DNA of 64,000 nt from Spirochaetales bacterium Spiro_10 (lineage in GTDB: Bacteria; Spirochaetota; Spirochaetia; Treponematales; Treponemataceae): the NCBI GenBank assembly GCA_001604405.1, contig LVBL01000006.1, positions 124,001 through 188,000 on the forward strand, written 5' to 3'. Below the pieces are notes generated by a model that was not told where the DNA came from, made no database searches, and was given only the letters and a program-made list of their open reading frames with translations. Every line of letters begins with the position of its first letter. Within the stretch, counting starts at the first letter, position 1. Shown one piece after another: positions 44,390 to 54,542 of the stretch. The position numbers were made by a program, and so were the translations under genes.

Positions 44390-45206
44390 CCGTGCGCGCG
44401 GTCACGCAAAGGAGTATGATACATCCGCCGACGATGGCGCGGGAAGAGGGGATTTCACCTATGATCAGGGCGACCCACAGAGGGTTGAGGGCGGGCTCGA
44501 GCATCGTGATGATGGCCGCCCCGACGGCGGAAACGCCCCGTATGCCGCGGCCGTACAGTACCGACGGGATCCCCATCTGGAAGAGCCCGAGCAGGGCGAG
44601 GCCCCCGAGGCTGACGGCCGACGGCGGCCCGGAGCGGATCATGAACGGAACGGAGACGGCGAAAGTCAGGACGTGCGCCAGCATGAGGGAGTCGGCGGGA
44701 CGGCCTTCCTTCTGGCGTCTCATGAACAGGGCCGTCACCGCGAAGGTCACGCCGGAAAGGACGGCGAGCAGGTTGCCCGCGTTCGCCTGAAGGCTCAGGT
44801 CGTCGAAGAAGAAGAGGACCATCCCCGAGAGCACGCCCGCGACGCACACCCAGTCGGCGACGCCGGTTTTCTCGTCGGGAAGGAGCCAGCGGCCGAGCAG
44901 GATGATGTACACCGGTTCGGTATACTGCAGGAGCACCGCGTTCGCCGACGTCGTCATCTTGTTGGCGTTGACGAAGAGCACCATGGTCGCGGAGTACGAC
45001 AGGGCGACCATGACCTGGTCGAGGCTGAACGTGAGCCGGGGACGGCCGGCGATGAACAGCATCGTAACGAGGCCGAGGGCGCTCCGCGCGCCGGCGATGG
45101 CGAGCGGGTCCCAGTCGACGAGCTTGATGAGAAGGCCGCCTGAGCTCCACAGGAGCGAGCAGAGAACGAGGGCGGCGACCGCGTTCCCCTTTGATTCGCG
45201 GATCAT
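44367..45206 (-). CDS. EamA/DMT-family permease
   Basis: A 279-residue inner-membrane protein with about ten helices in two EamA repeats (about 10-135 and 145-275). It starts KGNAVAALVLCSLLWSSGGLLIKLV and has the family proline/glycine pattern with ALLQYTEPVYIILLGRWLLPDE and GAAIITMLEPALNPLWVALIIGE. DMT carriers move amino acids, nucleotide sugars or other small metabolites; substrate unknown. It follows the malic enzyme gene by 13 bp and is probably cotranscribed with it. Confidence 0.88.
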   Translation of the reverse strand: MIRESKGNAVAALVLCSLLWSSGGLLIKLVDWDPLAIAGARSALGLVTMLFIAGRPRLTFSLDQVMVALSYSATMVLFVNANKMTTSANAVLLQYTEPVYIILLGRWLLPDEKTGVADWVCVAGVLSGMVLFFFDDLSLQANAGNLLAVLSGVTFAVTALFMRRQKEGRPADSLMLAHVLTFAVSVPFMIRSGPPSAVSLGGLALLGLFQMGIPSVLYGRGIRGVSAVGAAIITMLEPALNPLWVALIIGEIPSSRAIVGGCIILLCVTARTVLKADKM

Positions 45207-45219
45207 CGAAGCTGCGCGA

Positions 45220-46722
45220 TTACCGCGCTTTCTTTCTCGCCGCGATCACGGCGTCGGTCGCGTGTTTCATCGCGTCGGCGAGCATCGACTCGTCGGGCTC
45301 GGGAATGTTACCGGTGTCCATCAGCAGTTTCGTCACGCCGCGGGCGGAGGCTATGTCGCGCGCGGCGCGGTCGTGGACCTCCTGCCATGAAAGGGTCACG
45401 CGCGCGACGCCCTCCTCGATCGCCTTCATGGCGACGTCGGCGGCCTCGCAGGCGAACACGTCCTCGTCTTCCATCGTCACGACGATATGCTCGGGGTCGA
45501 TCCCCTTTCTCTCGGAGTAGTCCGCTATCGAATGCGCGCAGGCTATCGCCATGCCGTCGGTGATCTTGCGGCTCCGCACGAGGAGCGATCCCTTGAGGAT
45601 GCCGGGGAAGCACACTGAGTTGTTCACCTGGTTCGGGAAGTCGCCGCGGCCGGTCGCCACGATGAACGCGCCCGCGTCCTTCGCGTCGTGCGGCCAGATC
45701 TCGGGTACGGGATTCGCGCAGGTGAAGACGATCGCCTTGTCGGCCATCGAGCGTATCCATTCCTTTTTGACGGTATCGGGGCCGGGCGTCGACAGGGCGA
45801 TGAGCACGTCGGCTCCCGCGATGGCCTCCTCGATCGTTTCGATCCTGTCCGGGTTGGTTGAAAGGCACAACTCCCACTTCCGGTAATAGCGCGTGTCCTT
45901 TTCGACATCCGCCCTTCCCGCGTGAAGGGCGCCGCGCGAGTCGCAGACGATCATCCTCGCGGGATCGCCGCCGTCCGCCAGGATGAGCCGGGCGATGGTC
46001 GTGTTCGAGGCGCCCGCGCCGAGAAGGACGATCTTCGCGTCGGAGAGGCTTTTCCCCGCGAGCTTGAGGGCGTTGAGGAGGCCGGCGAGCGTAATGCAGG
46101 CGGTTCCCTGCGCGTCGTCGTGCCACACGGGGATGTCGCAGGCCTCGCGGAGCTCGTCGAGGACGCGGAAGCATTCGGGCTGGCTGATGTCCTCGAGATT
46201 CACCGCTCCGACAGAGGGCTCGAGCATCCGCACGAACTCGATGATCTTGGCGGGGTCGTGCTTGCCCGCGGCGAGTCCGCGCGCGGCCGACTCGTCGGGC
46301 CTGACGCGGGAATCGACGCACAGGGCGATCGAGTCGACGCCCCCGAGGTATTTCATGAGCATCGCCTTCCCTTCCATGACGCCGAGCCCGCCGGGGGGCG
46401 TGCAGTCGCCGTCGCCGAGGACGCGGGTCGAGTTGCTCACGACCGCGACGAGGTTGCCGCGGTTCGAAAGCGTGAAGGAGGCGTCGTTGTCGTCGCGAAT
46501 GGCCGTGGAGACGGCCGACACGCCGGGCGTGTACCAGGCGTTGAACCAGTTGAAGCCGTAGAGCCCGCACTTCGGCAGGGTTTGCATCTTGCCGCCGTAG
46601 AATTCGTGCGCGAGGAGGGAAAGGCGCTTGAGGAAGAGGGTTTTTGCCTGCGCCTTCTCCGACTCGGAAAAGTCCGCGGGAAACGAGTCTGAGAGACCGG
46701 AAAGCGACATGTCGAGTTTCAT
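45220..46722 (-). CDS. Malic enzyme
   Basis: NAD(P)-dependent oxidative decarboxylase making pyruvate from malate. The protein has 500 residues. N-terminal substrate motifs are GLYGFNWFNAWYTPGVSAVSTAI and GLGVMEGKAMLMKYLGGVDSIALCVD. The metal/catalytic segment is EDISQPECFRVLDELREACDIPVWHDDAQGTA, and the nucleotide fold is VLLGAGASNTTIARLIL. The CANPVPEIWP and ATGRGDFPNQVNN motifs confirm the family. The pyruvate it yields could feed acetolactate and citramalate synthesis. The predicted -10 (TATTTT) ends 7 bases before the ATG. Confidence 0.94.
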   Translation of the reverse strand: MKLDMSLSGLSDSFPADFSESEKAQAKTLFLKRLSLLAHEFYGGKMQTLPKCGLYGFNWFNAWYTPGVSAVSTAIRDDNDASFTLSNRGNLVAVVSNSTRVLGDGDCTPPGGLGVMEGKAMLMKYLGGVDSIALCVDSRVRPDESAARGLAAGKHDPAKIIEFVRMLEPSVGAVNLEDISQPECFRVLDELREACDIPVWHDDAQGTACITLAGLLNALKLAGKSLSDAKIVLLGAGASNTTIARLILADGGDPARMIVCDSRGALHAGRADVEKDTRYYRKWELCLSTNPDRIETIEEAIAGADVLIALSTPGPDTVKKEWIRSMADKAIVFTCANPVPEIWPHDAKDAGAFIVATGRGDFPNQVNNSVCFPGILKGSLLVRSRKITDGMAIACAHSIADYSERKGIDPEHIVVTMEDEDVFACEAADVAMKAIEEGVARVTLSWQEVHDRAARDIASARGVTKLLMDTGNIPEPDESMLADAMKHATDAVIAARKKAR

Positions 46723-46729
46723 GGAAGGG

Positions 46730-46759
46730 AAAATAGCACGAAACGGGAGCTTACTTCAA
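46730..46759 (-). promoter_or_regulatory. Predicted leaderless promoter of the malic enzyme gene
   Basis: On the minus strand TTGAAG (46754-46759), 18 bases, TATTTT (46730-46735), then 7 bases to the ATG at 46722. The -35 overlaps the stop of the upstream chemoreceptor gene. Confidence 0.45.
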
Positions 46760-48463
46760 CCGCTCCAGGGCCGCGGAAATGGCCTCGCCGGAGCGTTTCA
46801 TCTCTCCCGAGACCTTCCCGAACTCGGAGACCGCGTCCTTGAGGCCGTCGAGCATGAGCGACATCGCCGTTATCCCGTCGAAGACGCGGCTCGAGATCAT
46901 CTCGAGTTCCGACATCGAATGCTCGATCTCTCCCGCCCCCTCGGCCATGAGGCCGGAGTCACGGGTCACGTCGCTCGATACGGCGTTCAGGGCGTTCATC
47001 GTCTCGAGAACGCCCTTCGTGTCGCGGTTCGACGCGGCGAGGCCGCGCGAGAACTCGAGTATGGTCTTGTGAGCGCTTTCGATGTCGGCCGTCATCTCGG
47101 AAAAGGCCGCGTCGAGCGCGCCCGAGGAATCGGCCATGGTGGTGATGTTCTCGACGATCTCTTCGATAGAAAGGGATATCTCGCGCGAGCTATCGGAGGC
47201 GGCCTCGGCCAGCTTGGTTATCTCCTCGGCGACCACCGCGAAGCCCTTGCCCGCGTCCCCCGCGTGCGCCGCCTCGATGGCGGCGTTGAGCGCGAGCATG
47301 CTCGTCTGTTCCGCGATGGAGTCGATGACCGACGCCATCCCGTTGATGCGCGAGACGCTGTCCTTGATCGTCGTAATCTTCTGGTAGGTCGCCGAGAAAA
47401 TCGCCTGGCTCTCCGCGGACGACACGACGAGGTCGTGCACGACCCGCTCGTCGCGTATCGCCCGCTCCGCCATCTCGCCGATGGAGTCGATCATCCCGTT
47501 CACCGACTCGAGCGACCCGTCGACGACGCCCTTCTGGTCGGCGATACCCAGGCCGAGATGCGCGAGTCCGGTCGTTATCCGCTCCAGGCCCTGCTTGACG
47601 GTCTTGACCTGATCCTCGAGCGAGCCGACCTCGCCGCGGATGTTCTCGATGAACCCGTCAACGACCTCGAAGGTCGCGGCCATGTTTCCGAGCGAGTCGG
47701 TGAGGCTCGACGAGGAGGCGATGTTCGACGAAAGGTCGTCGCGCACGGACGCGCTGATCTCGCGCAGGGCCCCGACGAGCTCGACGACACGTTGCATGAG
47801 CGCGTCCCGCTCGCCTTCCGCGCCGGCGCCCTCGAGCGAGGTTTCCACGTTTCCGGAAAGCACCGAGTCGAGCACCGCGACGGCGCGGCGGGAGGATCGT
47901 GACAGCGAAACGGACAGGAGCCGCACGGCGAGAAGGCCGAGAAGCCACGTGCCGACGATGATGGACCCGGACACCGCGAAGGTCCAGAAACGGATCGAGT
48001 CGACCGCCTTGGCGACGAGTGGACGCGCGGCCATGATCCCCGCGCGCGCCTCGTCGATGGCGCCCGAGACGGAGACGGCGCGGGCGGCGAATTCGGCATC
48101 GCCGCCGGGGTTGGCGGAAAGCGATTTGACGGACGCTATCGCCGCCGAGGCGGGAACGAGGGCGTCGTCGAAGGCGGGCGTTACCCGCGACACGACGTCA
48201 AGGGACGAGGCGGCGGCAAGGGCCCGTTCCGCGCTGGCGAGCGGAGAGTCGAGCGCCGTCCGAGCGGCATCCGGCGCGGAAAGGGCGGCGCGCAGGAGGG
48301 AACGCTGGAGGTCTCCGAGGGCGGAGTCGAGTTCCAGCACCGAATCGTACTCGGCCTGGAGCCTGTTCGTCGGGGAGACGGCCAGCAGAAAAACGCCCGC
48401 GGTGCAGCAGAGCAGGAAAAAAACGGAGGCTATAAAGAGGGCGATTCTCGATCCGGTTCTCAT
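46751..48463 (-). CDS. Methyl-accepting chemotaxis protein
   Basis: A 570-residue chemoreceptor. Membrane helices are at about 7-28 and 170-195, with a periplasmic four-helix-type sensor between. The cytoplasmic region is a long coiled coil with the hairpin tip [38 protein letters not shown], which is the signature of MCP signalling domains and binds CheA/CheW. The C-terminus has no NWETF-type CheR tether. The start at 48463 follows GGAAG by 9 bases and gives the membrane helix near the N-terminus; the longer frame would run into sbcD. The ligand is unknown. Confidence 0.94.
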   Translation of the reverse strand: MRTGSRIALFIASVFFLLCCTAGVFLLAVSPTNRLQAEYDSVLELDSALGDLQRSLLRAALSAPDAARTALDSPLASAERALAAASSLDVVSRVTPAFDDALVPASAAIASVKSLSANPGGDAEFAARAVSVSGAIDEARAGIMAARPLVAKAVDSIRFWTFAVSGSIIVGTWLLGLLAVRLLSVSLSRSSRRAVAVLDSVLSGNVETSLEGAGAEGERDALMQRVVELVGALREISASVRDDLSSNIASSSSLTDSLGNMAATFEVVDGFIENIRGEVGSLEDQVKTVKQGLERITTGLAHLGLGIADQKGVVDGSLESVNGMIDSIGEMAERAIRDERVVHDLVVSSAESQAIFSATYQKITTIKDSVSRINGMASVIDSIAEQTSMLALNAAIEAAHAGDAGKGFAVVAEEITKLAEAASDSSREISLSIEEIVENITTMADSSGALDAAFSEMTADIESAHKTILEFSRGLAASNRDTKGVLETMNALNAVSSDVTRDSGLMAEGAGEIEHSMSELEMISSRVFDGITAMSLMLDGLKDAVSEFGKVSGEMKRSGEAISAALERLK

Positions 48464-48494
48464 CAATCGGTTCTTCCTTCGGCAAAACGCGCCC

Positions 48495-48523
48495 TTTACA
48501 GACCGGCGCATTCCACATAGAGT
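48495..48523 (+). promoter_or_regulatory. Predicted leaderless promoter of the sbcD-sbcC-pncB operon
   Basis: TTTACA (48495-48500), 17 bases, TAGAGT (48518-48523), then 7 bases to the ATG at 48531. Confidence 0.5.
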
Positions 48524-48530
48524 GTACGGC

Positions 48531-49817
48531 ATGAAGCTGCTCCATACCGGCGATTTGCATCTCGGAAAGACGCTCCACGACGCCTCTCTCATCGAGGACC
48601 AGGGCGTCATGCTCGGCCAACTCGCGCGGGAGCTCGGCGAGGACGACTACGCGGCCCTCGTCATCGCGGGGGACGTGTACGACCGCGCCGTCCCGCCCGC
48701 CGAGGCGGTTGCCCTGTTCAGCGGCTTTCTCGCGCGCGTCAGGAAGGAACGGCCGGACGTCGACATATTCGTCATCCCGGGAAACCACGATTCGGCACAG
48801 CGCCTTTCGTTCGCCGACGCCATCCTGGGCGAGCAGCGCATTCACATCGTCGGCGACCCCGAACGATCCTTCTCCCCGATTATACTCTCAAAAGGCGGGG
48901 ACAGGCTAGCGTTCTTTTTGCTTCCGTTTCTCGCCGCCGGCACGCTTTCGCCGGGCGGCGACGCCCTCCGGTCAGGACCGGAGGCGACGACCTTCACGGA
49001 CGAACGCGAACCGTCCCGTGCCGGCGCGCCGGAATTCGATTTCGACGGCCCAGGAACTTCCGCCGGCGGGACCTCCCGCGTGCTCGCGACACAGGCGGAA
49101 CTCGCAGCCGAGGCGGCCCGCAGGTTCGACGAGGTCCTTTCCTCGCCGGACCTCGAGGGCATCCCGTCGGTCCTCGTCGCGCACCTGTTCGCCGCGGGAG
49201 GCGCGGAATCGAGCTCGGAACGGATATTCGTCGGTTCCGCCGAGCGCGTGCCGCCCGCGCTGTTCTCGCGCTTCAGCTACGTCGCGCTCGGGCACCTTCA
49301 CCGGCCCCAACGCGTGACCGGCCGCATGAGGTACCCGGGATCTCCGCTCGCGTACGCCTTCGACGAGGCCGCCGACCGCAAGTGCTTTCTCAAGGTCGAG
49401 ATCGACTGCCGCGACAAGGGCTTCCCCGTCACCGTCACCGAAATCCCGACGGTCCCCTTCCGCGCCGTGACGCGCCTCTCGGGGGCCTTCGCCGACTTCC
49501 ACTCTGGCTCCGCGCACGACGCCCGCGCGGCCGACTGGCTCGAGATCACCCTGACCGACGCGACGCTCGTCACGAACCCCATCGGCCTCCTCCGCGCGAA
49601 ATTTCCCTACCTCCTGAGCGTCAGGCAGGGAGCCCTCGGGGAGGCGCGGGAAGCGGGCGGCTCCGCCGGTCCCGGCGAGGCCGGCGACGGGACGGGCCAA
49701 ACGCGGGATCCCGTGTCCGATTTTTGCCGCTTCGAGGAGATGCTCTACGGCGCCGTCGACCCCGCGAAGAGGGAGCTCTTCGCCGAGCTCTTGAAGGAGT
49801 GCGCGGATGAGGCCTGA
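48531..49817 (+). CDS. sbcD: Exonuclease SbcD (Mre11-like)
   Basis: The nuclease subunit of the SbcCD complex that cleaves DNA hairpins and protein-blocked ends. The protein has 428 residues. The metallophosphatase motifs are [52 protein letters not shown] and [13 protein letters not shown], all in order. The region about 135-190 is a variable insert rich in Gly and Pro. It overlaps sbcC by 11 bp and the operon appears to be driven by a leaderless promoter. Confidence 0.95.
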   Translation: MKLLHTGDLHLGKTLHDASLIEDQGVMLGQLARELGEDDYAALVIAGDVYDRAVPPAEAVALFSGFLARVRKERPDVDIFVIPGNHDSAQRLSFADAILGEQRIHIVGDPERSFSPIILSKGGDRLAFFLLPFLAAGTLSPGGDALRSGPEATTFTDEREPSRAGAPEFDFDGPGTSAGGTSRVLATQAELAAEAARRFDEVLSSPDLEGIPSVLVAHLFAAGGAESSSERIFVGSAERVPPALFSRFSYVALGHLHRPQRVTGRMRYPGSPLAYAFDEAADRKCFLKVEIDCRDKGFPVTVTEIPTVPFRAVTRLSGAFADFHSGSAHDARAADWLEITLTDATLVTNPIGLLRAKFPYLLSVRQGALGEAREAGGSAGPGEAGDGTGQTRDPVSDFCRFEEMLYGAVDPAKRELFAELLKECADEA

Positions 49818-52800
49818 ACGACTTGTCATGGCGAACTTCGGGCCCTTCGCAGGCCTACACGAGATCGACTTCACCGCCCTCGGCGACATCTTCCTCGTCT
49901 ACGGGAAAACGGGCGCGGGCAAGACGACCGTGTTCGACGCGATAGCGTACGCCCTCTACGGGACCGCGCCCGGCGCCCGGAAGGGACTCGAGCGGCAGAT
50001 GCGCTGCCAATTCGCGGGCGACGACGAGGAGAGCGCGGTCGAGCTGACCTTCTCCCTCGGCCCGCGGAGGTTCCGCGTCCGCCGTTCCCTGCCGGGTGAG
50101 CGCGTCGGGAAGCGGACCGGAAAGGCGCAAAAAACGCCGGACGAGGTCTCCTTCGAGGAATGGGTCCCGCCCCGGTGGTCAAGCCGCGCCTCCACGAACA
50201 AAAGCGACACCGAACGGGAGATTCTCTCTCTCATCGGCCTTTCCGAGGAGGAGTTCTCGCGCATCGTCCTCCTTCCGCAGGGCGAGTTCGCGAGATTCCT
50301 CCGGCAGAATTCCACCGAGCGCAAGCAGGTGCTCTCTAAGCTCTTTCCGGTCGAGCGGCACGGGCGGGTCATCGAACTCGCGCGAAGCCGCGCGCGGGAG
50401 GCCGAGTCGCTCCTCGCCGGCACGGAACGCGCGATGCTCTCGCTTCGAGAGCGCTTCGACCCGCTCGCCTGGGAGGCCGACCGCGCCGCCTTGGCGGACG
50501 CCGTCGACAAGGCAAAATCCGGGATAGCCTCCCTCCGGAGGCTCCATTCCGACAAGTCCGCCCTCAGGGAAAAGGCGCGCGCGCACGGAGAGCGCCGCGC
50601 GGAAAGCGAACGGCTCGCGCTGGAGGTCGCCCGGCTCGAGGGCTTGCGCCCGGAGATGGAGGCGTCGCGCGCGCGGATAGCCCTTGCCCGTCGGGCACGG
50701 CCGCTCGCGTCGTCGCTCGACCGCATCGGCGAGCTCCGCGAAGAGGGCCTCTCGGCGAAGTCGGAGCTCGGGACGGTGACGGAACGCATCGAAGAGACGG
50801 CCGGGGAGCTGCGTTCGCTCGACGCGGGCCGCGAGCGCCTGATTGGGCTCGCGCGCGAGCGCGAGGGCCTTCTCGTCAGGAAGGAGCGGCTCGCCATAGC
50901 GGCGGGAATCGCCGTCGAGCTCGCCTCGGATATGGCGGAGACCGAGGAGTTGCGGACCCGGCTTCGCGCGCTCGCGGCCCGGGAAGACGAGCTCGTCGCC
51001 GCTATCGGGTCCGTGACGGCTGCGCTCGACGCGCAGGCCGCCGAAACCGCGGCGCTCGAGGAACGAGGCGAGGCCGAATCGCGCGCGCGCTCGGGACTCG
51101 AACTCGCGCGCGAGCTCAAGGCGCTCGCCGAGGAATACGCGCACGAGCGGCTCGCGCTCGCGGGACACGAGGGGGCGGCGCGCGAGACCCGCGCGCGCGC
51201 CGCCGAGGCCGAATCGGACGCGAGGGTCAGAGAGGCCGAGCTTCGGGAACTCGAGCGGCTGGCAGGCGAACGGCGGGACGCGGAGCTCGCGGGCGTCCTC
51301 GCGGAACGGCTCGTGGGCGGCGAGCCCTGCCCGGTATGCGGCTCGACCGAACATCCGAGACCCGCGAGCGCGGGTTCCCTCGGGGGCATCGCGACTGAGG
51401 ACCGCATAGACGCCGCGAAACGGAATATCGACGAGCTTTCCGCGCGCGTGAGGCGGCTTGCCGCCGAGGCCTCCGCGCACGAGGCGAACCTCAAGACTGC
51501 CCGGGACAGGGTGCGCGCGCTCATCGCGAAGTATTGCCAGACCGCGGGACGAGCGGATGGTGTGGCCGCGGACCCCGCCTGCATAGCGCCTGCCGACATA
51601 CCCGGGCCCGCGGAGGCCGCCGAGTCGGTCAGGCGCGCGGCGGCCCTCATGCAGGAGGCGCACGACGCCCTCGTCCGCTCGCAAAAGGCGCTTCGCGAGG
51701 CCGAACGGCTCAGGCTCGAGCGCGAACGCTCGGAACGGGAACTCACCGGCGCGCGCTCTGAGCGCTCGTCCCTCGAGGCGGCCGTCGCGGCGAGGGAGAC
51801 GGCGATGGCCGCGAAGGAACGCAGGTACCTCGAGGCCTTCCCGGCACCCGCAGGCGGGCCAGCGGGCGCGGAAGCGGCTTCAAGCGCGAACACGGCGGCT
51901 GGCGCGGACGCGGCACGCCCCGCCGTCCGCGGCAAAAAAGGCGCGGCACGGCGCGAGTTCGATCCGGCCGAGGCGACGGAGGCGGCGGAGATCGTCTCCG
52001 CCCGCATCCTCTCGATTGACGCCGAGATCGCGGATAGCGGGGAGCGCAGGGAGCGGGCGGGCAAGGCCCTCGCGGCCCTCGAGGAACGGCGGGACGCCCT
52101 TGTCCGCGCCTCGGGCAAGATCTCCGAGACCCTCGCCTCCGCCGAGCGCGATTTCGCGCTCGCCCTCGCCGAGGCGGGCTTCGCCGGGGCCGAGGAGGTC
52201 AGGGAGGCGGAGATCGGCGCGGAGAAGACGGAAGGCATGGAGCGGGCCATCGACGAATGGAACCGGGAGCTTGCGGCCGCCAAGGGCGCCCTCGAGGGAA
52301 CGGAACGCGAGCTCGCTTCCTGGAGCGGGCCTGACGCGGCGGAAATCGACCGCGAGATCGCGGACATCGAGGCCCGCGCGACGGAAGCCGACCGCTCGCT
52401 CGAGGAGGCCTCCGCCGCGCTTTCCGCGCTTGACTCCCTCAAGACCCATTGGGACGAACTCGAGGCGGAACGGGCCGAACGCGCCTCGCGCGCAGGGGCG
52501 ATCGCGTCGCTCTCGCAGGACCTGTCGGGCGCGAACCCGGCGCGGGTAAGCTTCGACGCGTGGATACTCGGCATGTACCTCGAGGAGATCGCGGCCTTCG
52601 CGAACGAGCGGCTTGGGCGCATGAGCGAGGGCCGCTACCGCATCCAGCTGAACGACAGCTACCGGAAGGGCAACAGCCTTTCGGGTCTCGAGCTCGAGAT
52701 ACTCGACTCCTACACGGGCAAGGCGCGCCCCTCGGGCACCCTTTCCGGCGGCGAGACCTTCATGGCGTCGATAAGCCTTGCCCTCGGGCTCGCCGATTCG

Positions 52801-53037
52801 ATACAATCGAGATCCGGGGGGATCCAGCTCGACGCCGTCTTCATCGACGAGGGCTTCGGTTCCCTCGACGAGGCGAGCCTCGAGCGGGCCATCTCGATAC
52901 TCGACGAGATCCGTGGACACCGGATGGTCGGGATAATCTCGCACGTCGCGGAACTGCGCACGCGCATACCGAGCAGAATCGAGATAGTCAAACGGGCGTC
53001 GGGTTCCGCCGTTCGCAAGGAGAGTTCATATGACTGA
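49807..53037 (+). CDS. sbcC: Exonuclease SbcC (Rad50-like ATPase)
   Basis: The 1076-residue SMC-like partner of SbcD. The N-terminal ATPase half has MANFGPFAGLHEIDFTALG and Walker A GKTGAGKTT, and LPQGEFARFLRQNSTERKQ is the family Q-loop region. A very Glu/Arg/Ala-rich coiled coil (about 190-900) is interrupted by the zinc hook CPVCG near residue 508. The C-terminal half has the signature LSGGETFMASISLALGLAD and Walker B VFIDEGFGSLDEASL. A low-complexity Ala/Gly segment lies at about 675-720. It overlaps sbcD and pncB. Confidence 0.95.
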   Translation: MRPERLVMANFGPFAGLHEIDFTALGDIFLVYGKTGAGKTTVFDAIAYALYGTAPGARKGLERQMRCQFAGDDEESAVELTFSLGPRRFRVRRSLPGERVGKRTGKAQKTPDEVSFEEWVPPRWSSRASTNKSDTEREILSLIGLSEEEFSRIVLLPQGEFARFLRQNSTERKQVLSKLFPVERHGRVIELARSRAREAESLLAGTERAMLSLRERFDPLAWEADRAALADAVDKAKSGIASLRRLHSDKSALREKARAHGERRAESERLALEVARLEGLRPEMEASRARIALARRARPLASSLDRIGELREEGLSAKSELGTVTERIEETAGELRSLDAGRERLIGLAREREGLLVRKERLAIAAGIAVELASDMAETEELRTRLRALAAREDELVAAIGSVTAALDAQAAETAALEERGEAESRARSGLELARELKALAEEYAHERLALAGHEGAARETRARAAEAESDARVREAELRELERLAGERRDAELAGVLAERLVGGEPCPVCGSTEHPRPASAGSLGGIATEDRIDAAKRNIDELSARVRRLAAEASAHEANLKTARDRVRALIAKYCQTAGRADGVAADPACIAPADIPGPAEAAESVRRAAALMQEAHDALVRSQKALREAERLRLERERSERELTGARSERSSLEAAVAARETAMAAKERRYLEAFPAPAGGPAGAEAASSANTAAGADAARPAVRGKKGAARREFDPAEATEAAEIVSARILSIDAEIADSGERRERAGKALAALEERRDALVRASGKISETLASAERDFALALAEAGFAGAEEVREAEIGAEKTEGMERAIDEWNRELAAAKGALEGTERELASWSGPDAAEIDREIADIEARATEADRSLEEASAALSALDSLKTHWDELEAERAERASRAGAIASLSQDLSGANPARVSFDAWILGMYLEEIAAFANERLGRMSEGRYRIQLNDSYRKGNSLSGLELEILDSYTGKARPSGTLSGGETFMASISLALGLADSIQSRSGGIQLDAVFIDEGFGSLDEASLERAISILDEIRGHRMVGIISHVAELRTRIPSRIEIVKRASGSAVRKESSYD

Positions 53038-54472
53038 AAGCGCGCTCTTCACCGATTTTTACGAACTGACGATGGCGCAGGGATACTGGAAGCGGGGGAT
53101 GAACACCCCCGCGGTCTTCGACATGTTCTTCAGGCGTCAGCCCTTCGGCGGAGGCTTTTCCGTCTTCGCGGGGATCAACCCGCTCCTCGACGCGATCTCC
53201 TCGTTCCGCTTTTCGCCCGAGGACCTCGCGTGGCTCGAAGGGCTCGGAACCTTCGAGCGCGGATTCATCGACTACCTCGCGGGCTTCAGGTTCACGGGCG
53301 ACATATGGGCGATGGACGAGGGCACGATCGTGTTCCCGAACGAACCCCTGCTTCGCGTGCACGCGAACGTGATCGAGGCCGCCATCCTCGAGGGACTCAT
53401 CCTCAACTACGTGAACTTCCAGAGCCTCATCGCCACCAAGACGGCGAGGATTTGGCTCGCGTCCAACAAGGGGTCGATCATGGAATTCGGCCTGAGAAGG
53501 GCGCAGGGTCCCGACGGCGCGATGAGCGCGAGCAGGGCCGCCTACATCGGCGGCGCCTCCGGAACCAGCAACGCCCTCGCCGGACGCGTCTACGGAATTC
53601 CGGCGCTCGGGACGATGGCCCACTCCTGGGTCATGTCCTTCCCGAGCGAGGAGGAGGCCTTCGACGCGTACGCCCAGATCTACCCGAACAAGTCGGTGTT
53701 CCTCATCGACACCTACAATACGCTCGAGTCGGGCATCGAGGCCGCCATCAAGGCGGGCAAACGCCTCGCCGCCAAGGGTCACCGCTTCGGCGTGCGCCTC
53801 GACTCGGGGGACATCCAGTACCTTTCCTGCGAGGTGCGCGCGGCCCTTGACCGGGCAGGCCTCCACGAGGCGACCATCACCGTATCGAACGAGCTCACCG
53901 AGGAGATCATCGAGTCGCTCGTGCTCAACGAGGCGCCCATCGACTCGTGGGGAGTCGGGACGCACATGGTCACCGGCGGCAGCGACTCCTCGTTCACCGG
54001 GGTCTACAAGCTCGCCGCCAAATCGGGCGGCTCGGGCGGGCTCGAGCCGACGATGAAGCTCTCGGACAATCCCGAAAAGACGACGAATCCCGGTGTCAAG
54101 CAGGTGTGGAGGCTCTTCAATGCCGACGGCACCGCCAAGGCCGACGTCCTCTCGCTCGAGGGAGAGCCCCTCGCCGCCGGAACGAAGGACCGCTACTATC
54201 ATCCGTCCAACGACTACCAGAGCTTCGCGTTTTCCGCGGCGAAGGTCGTCCCCCTTCTCTCCCCCCGCATGAAGGGCGGCGTCCGGACCTGCGAGGCGGA
54301 GAGCCTTGACCTGATCCGCTCGCGCGTGCGCGGAGGTCTCGAGGAGTTCGACCGGTCGTACCGGCGCATCCTGAATCCCCACGTCTATAAGGTCGCGCTG
54401 ACCGAATCGCTCCGGACGCTGAAATGCGGTTTCCTGAAGGAATATCGAAAATCTCCAGACGCGACGGAGTGA
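53030..54472 (+). CDS. pncB: Nicotinate phosphoribosyltransferase
   Basis: First step of NAD salvage from nicotinate. The protein has 480 residues. Motifs are LFTDFYELTMAQGYWKRGM, AVFDMFFRRQPFGGGFSVFAG, the active-site-area FGLRRAQGPDGAM, GTMAHSWVMSF, FLIDTYNTLESGI, VRLDSGDI, and SWGVGTHMVTGGSDSSFTGVYKLA. It overlaps sbcC by 8 bp, so it is translated as the third gene of the sbcD operon. The link between NAD salvage and SbcCD is not obvious; it may be simple coexpression. Confidence 0.95.
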   Translation: MTESALFTDFYELTMAQGYWKRGMNTPAVFDMFFRRQPFGGGFSVFAGINPLLDAISSFRFSPEDLAWLEGLGTFERGFIDYLAGFRFTGDIWAMDEGTIVFPNEPLLRVHANVIEAAILEGLILNYVNFQSLIATKTARIWLASNKGSIMEFGLRRAQGPDGAMSASRAAYIGGASGTSNALAGRVYGIPALGTMAHSWVMSFPSEEEAFDAYAQIYPNKSVFLIDTYNTLESGIEAAIKAGKRLAAKGHRFGVRLDSGDIQYLSCEVRAALDRAGLHEATITVSNELTEEIIESLVLNEAPIDSWGVGTHMVTGGSDSSFTGVYKLAAKSGGSGGLEPTMKLSDNPEKTTNPGVKQVWRLFNADGTAKADVLSLEGEPLAAGTKDRYYHPSNDYQSFAFSAAKVVPLLSPRMKGGVRTCEAESLDLIRSRVRGGLEEFDRSYRRILNPHVYKVALTESLRTLKCGFLKEYRKSPDATE

Positions 54473-54507
54473 AAGGCCCATATCGGTACAATTTCCCTCA
54501 ATACGGC

Positions 54508-54536
54508 TTGTCTTAACCCCCTTGGCGAGTTACAGT
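54508..54536 (+). promoter_or_regulatory. Predicted leaderless promoter of the cyclase gene
   Basis: TTGTCT (54508-54513), 17 bases, TACAGT (54531-54536), then TTCCGT and the ATG at 54543. The end TTACAGTTTCCGTATG matches the GGDEF gene's TTACAATTACCGTATG at 14 of 16 positions. Confidence 0.6.
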
Positions 54537-54542
54537 TTCCGT

